Assembly (NCBI GenBank): GCA_037957365.1 | Contig: JARHVA010001190.1 | Location: 3,292,001 to 3,356,000 of the forward strand | Reading direction: 5' to 3' | DNA from: Torreya grandis | Taxonomy: Eukaryota; Streptophyta; Pinopsida; Cupressales; Taxaceae | Length of the DNA: 64,000 nucleotides | Part shown: piece by piece, positions 59,551-64,000 of the stretch | Position numbering within the stretch: the stretch's first letter is position 1 | Layout: every line of letters starts with the position of its first letter | The notes under the pieces: model-generated | Told to the model about the DNA's origin: nothing | Database searches by the model: none | Seen by the model: the letters and a program-made list of their open reading frames with translations, nothing else | Program-made: the position numbers and the translations under genes

Positions 59551-62500
59551 GAAATATGATAAATGAGTATGGATGAGTTGGGCATGCCTGGTTTAGAAGA
59601 CACACCTAGAAAGTCTTCTAAGGTAGATTTTTTTTTATATTGTGTCCGATTTTAGAGTGCATGACAATGTCACTGTTGTGCAATAATTTTCATTTTTATG
59701 CAACATAATGTTCATGTTTGTTGTTGTAGTCACACTCTCAATTATTTTCGGTGAGGATATATAAAGTTGATTCATTTTCATAAACACTATTATGGGATAC
59801 ATGTTATATTGTTTTGAAAGAAAAAAAAAAACATTTTTTTAACTATGCAATGATGACTATATGTTGTAATGATCTTTTCTTTACTATGTAATCATGCAAG
59901 GATGAGTATATGTTGTAGTTTTATTCTTGTAACTATCGTGGGATACATCCCAATTATGCAATGATGAGTATGTGTTGTAATGATATTTTCCTTCCATTGC
60001 CATTATGAATCTCTACCACACTGTTAATTATCAAGTATTTGATATGTAGATGTTGTTTAAACAAAATCCATTTTCAAAACTATTGTACATGTTATTACTT
60101 CATTGTTGTTCATGCATTTCAATATTTGATCAATCAAAATGTTTGATATGTATTTGTCAAATGAAACATTTTCCTTGTACATTAGATTAAATGGAGAAAA
60201 GGTGGGGCCAAATTATATAGCTTCCACTTCAGAACCCAAACAAGGGTTTATTTGACTACAATAATATCAAGTGGGAAAATTTTCCTAACGTTAATGAGGA
60301 AGACATGTGGGTCACTTGGGTGGATGGGGATAGAGTTTACAACTTCATGAATGCTCTCAACCCTATAATTACAAAATTTAGGAAGTCATAATGTTCATAG
60401 TTTAATATTTTCCACTTGGCAAATCATAACTTACAACACATTTAAATAACTTGTCAATTCAAAAATACCCTTCTACCATGTTGAATGATTTGTTCAATGT
60501 AAATCATGGTTGAGTTGATGTACCTCTTTTTTTTCCTCTGCATCTAATTTCATTGCAACATGTCATAACTAACCAAACTTAACCAACACACACAAACTAT
60601 GTGTGTGTTGGTGTCACTCGCCCCAGGCCCACCATAGGGGACTTTTCAAATTGCTAATCTACCCAACCACTAGTTGACCACCAACATAATAGTTACAAAC
60701 ATCATTACTGACACCACCAACATAACCCTGTCACACAGCTGTAATGGGGTGGTTGGCCATAAATGGTTTGACTATGGACATATCCTTCCAAATAACATTA
60801 ACCCCTCCATAAATTTGATGACCTAATTGGATATTTGAAAACATTTATGGACCTTCCCTTGTATTTACCCTATGAGGATTGCGGGTTGAGAGATGACCAA
60901 GAGATTGTGCTGAGTATGCTCAGAGGTGGGAGAGGGGGATGAGCTCACTGAAGGTCAAAAGTAATGTTATTTTAAATATCATAGTCTATTATATGTATAA
61001 GCATGAATATATGTGGGAGAATAGTAATATCAATACCCTATTCTAGTTTTATGAAAATGAAAATTCATGGGTAAGCCTTGTTTAAGAAGAAGGTACTCAT
61101 ACTTTGTGATGTGGAAAACATATACTTGATAAGCCAAATCATGTCAATGGATATAGTTTTAACAATTGTTAAAATAAATACCGGTCATTTTTTATGTCAA
61201 TTTATATTTCTATGGCTCAATAAAAATGATTATGAATTCACAAACATATAAGTTCACCATGAAAGCAAAGGGATGTGGCAAAATATATAACCATAAAGGA
61301 GACAAAGTCCATGTCAACATATAAAAATTTGCATAAATAGTGTATATATTACTTTAATCCCAAATGGTAAATTGGACATAGGCATAAAATTATACTGTTG
61401 TTCTACAGTCTTGAGATGAATAAAATGTAAGAGATATGTCATTGTCTTGGACTCTTATATTTTGCATTCAGATAGATGGGGACATGTTTCTGTCAATAAG
61501 AATATAATCAAAGACACTCTTAATGTTAATATTATCTTGATTGAGATGATTATTGCTATAATTAAAATGAAATAATTTACTGAGAATGAGGAAACACACT
61601 ACCAACATGGTGCTAACATAATTTACATGTGGTTAGTGTAAAAAAGGATGATTGAAGTTGAGGTATCTCCCTTATTGTTGTTAAATCTTTATATGAATGT
61701 GTTCGCATCTGCATAAATAAAATCATATTGAATCATATTTCTTCTCTTTCTTTATCTTAAGTTATGGAAACCATCCTTCCTACCTGGCTTTAAATTTTGG
61801 TGTATACATTATCTCTTGAAGATAGATTGTATTTTATTTTACATTATTAAATAAATATCTAGCTTTTTATACTAAAACATGTTGTTTAAATTTATTTGAC
61901 ATGAGTACAATAAAAATAAGTAATAATATGTCATTTATGCATACCAATTACTCGTGGTTATATAAAAATTAGATTAAGGATATTTAAAAAGTGTAAAGAT
62001 GATCAAAACAACCCAATCATGGAATGTGAGATATAGAAGTCATATTATAAAACTCATTATTGAGACCATCATAATATTCATGTGTGATGATTTCCTGGTG
62101 CCTTATTTTTTAAGCATAAGTATATTTCTATCTATTATCAATGTTGTATGCGAAAGACAAAATTCTGGACTCAGTAAAATGATATCAAACAAGTCTCTAC
62201 TTAGCTATACTTTGTTAACAACTTATAAATGTTAACAGGTAAAGTTATTGTTGAAACAATGATATATATGTTATGCTCTGCAAGAGATTTACCTTTACTA
62301 TTTCTCGTAATACTTAAGGTCATGTATGAGGACTTGACTAACTTAAGAACCTTAAGATGAAACAAAACCCAACTAATCCCATATCTTTGAGAAAAATTGT
62401 ATTATTTCTTGACCAAAGATCTTAACTTAATGATAAATGCCTTTATTCTTTCTTATCTATAATTATGAAAAACTTATATAACATATTGAATGATCAATGT

Positions 62501-64000
62501 ATGTGTGTTTTAATGCAAAACCCATAATTTTTTTAAAAATAAGATAGTTCCCTCAACCAAATCAATATACTATGTGATGGGTATGCTTGGTTGTCTTAAG
62601 TCCCACCTTATGAAAGTTATCACTTGATAATTAGAGGAGACTTAATATCCCATTTTGGACCAATGATTGATTATAATAATTAAATTAGGTTTATGTCAAA
62701 TTATTATATTATTTGTGATAAATATTTTCCCTCACATCTTCCTTATGAATATCTCTATGATGGAAAAGGTATTTAATATGCTGATAATAATACATATTCT
62801 TCTTCATTTGAATAATATATTATCAAGACTTGAGCGTTATCAATTAAACTATACCTTGCCTAATAATCTTTTATCATAGGCTTAAGTGGCTATAGAGGTT
62901 GGCATTGGGATTGGTCTTGGTCGTTAGACATAAGGGTGACATCTTCTATCATTTTTGTTAAGGAAGGTCTTATCTTATCTAATGTTGTGGATATAATCAT
63001 ATTATGAAAGGAGAATTGAAGTTCATAAAATTAATCTTGGGGATGTCTTCAGTATTAGAGTTCTAAAATTTAAAAAAAAAAACTAATCCATTAGACACTT
63101 GAACTAATTTCTGAAAAAACCCTTAAAGAAAGGGATGCATACTTAAGGATGCATTAATTATAGCTAAGTTTTATATATAGATAGAATCAAGAATCCTAAC
63201 AATAGATTATTTTTTTATTTATCCTTAAAAAAGGTATTGGTAATATCTTATCTTAAGTGAGCAATCTAAACTTAACTTATTACATGTTGGGTCCTTTTCC
63301 TTGAATTTGTATAACTATTAGTTACATGCTTGATAGAAAGAATATACCCACAAACTTTCGCACTAACATATCACATGAGGAGTAACCTCACATGTTCACC
63401 TGAGGTGTATAGCTTAGACCGGTCCCCACTGATTGTTTTGTGTAATGGTCATTAGACAATTCATACTTAGGCACTTGAGTTACTACATTTAGTCATTATT
63501 ACTACCAACTTTAGTCTAGAGTTAGTCATTTGATTAATTCATACATTGTATTCACTAGTATCATAAATAAATTTTAACACCAAACAAATTGATCACATCA
63601 AGTTTCATAGAATATTAGTTCCATTAATCAATTTGATAATATTACATAGGTACATCATTTAGTACATGCTCTCTAGATCTCTGCCCTAACAATACAACAC
63701 ATGTAATATCCCCACTGGGATCTATCTATAAATGCATGATTTTTTTCAATTAAACTTATATACTATAAATAGATCACATCACAAGAATCTAATAAGAGAC
63801 CAAACAAAATACTCTAAGCATGATAACAGTAAATAAATCATACCACATCATATATAACTGATCTCTAATATCATGAGAACACATCATAATACAAATATAG
63901 AAAGTAATTACAATAAACCAACCATGACTAATACAAGTTTACAACCACTACTGTCAATGTACAATAATAAGTAATTACAGTTCTTCATGACAATATTTCA
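59551..64000. other. AT-rich stretch, nothing recognised
   Basis: Stops in all frames and only short low-complexity open frames (61999-62235, 62667-62879). A short open stretch near 60190-60390 (plus) has normal-looking composition but no recognisable domain. No LTR ends, SINE heads or tandem units were noticed. Confidence 0.45.

Overview
This looks like nuclear DNA of a seed plant, most likely a gymnosperm such as a conifer. That is an inference from the AT-rich background, one small nuclear gene for a chloroplast protein, a 25 kb intron, and many old, nested, heavily mutated LTR retrotransposons of which only one has collapsed to a solo LTR. No organellar, bacterial or CRISPR-like content was seen.

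One host gene is supported, on the minus strand between 36616 and 9910. Its three coding exons (36616-36191, 35832-35668, 10212-9910) join in phase 0 at GT-AG introns into a 297-residue protein. I recognise it as a homologue of PSA3, a plastid factor for photosystem I accumulation. Intron 1 is 358 bp. Intron 2 is 25,455 bp and holds most of the repeats in the left half of the window.

Intron 2 is a four-level nest. A minus-strand Ty3/gypsy relic (E; pieces at 33038-33465 and about 12545-12901) was split by gypsy-type element A (12902-33037). A was split by gypsy-type element B (17312-30151, target-site duplication ctttc). B was split by Ty1/copia-type element C (20540-25664). A, B and C each keep gag-type coding sequence (A and B also protease-like sequence), but I see no reverse transcriptase or integrase in any of them. 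They therefore look like non-autonomous gag-bearing elements. C is flanked by a roughly 670-bp duplication of B sequence instead of a short target-site duplication, which points to recombination.

Left of the gene (1-9900) lie an unclassified GC-richer island (1219-2800) and a plus-strand gypsy gag-pol relic F (about 6000-9240). F has the same 3' part as relic E, in opposite orientation. Right of the gene (36.6-64 kb) lie a SINE with a clear target-site duplication (37503-37724), a minisatellite-rich block (40.0-41.7 kb), AT-rich tandem repeats around a LINE ORF1 relic (42.2-45.6 kb), a deleted copia element D (45915-50198, TSD tatag), a solo LTR of the same family (50883-52036, TSD aaata), a 40-bp perfect inverted repeat around a TA microsatellite (53001-53212), and a tandemly duplicated block with minus-strand PPR-like relics (56500-58890). 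The last 5 kb shows little beyond a possible RNase H-like fragment.

The most unusual observations are the depth of nesting inside one intron with three successive gag-only elements, the oversized duplication flanking C, arrays of a 12-bp palindrome (ACCGACGTCGGT) in the U3 of the D-family LTRs, and the number of two-copy tandem duplications of 54 to 321 bp.
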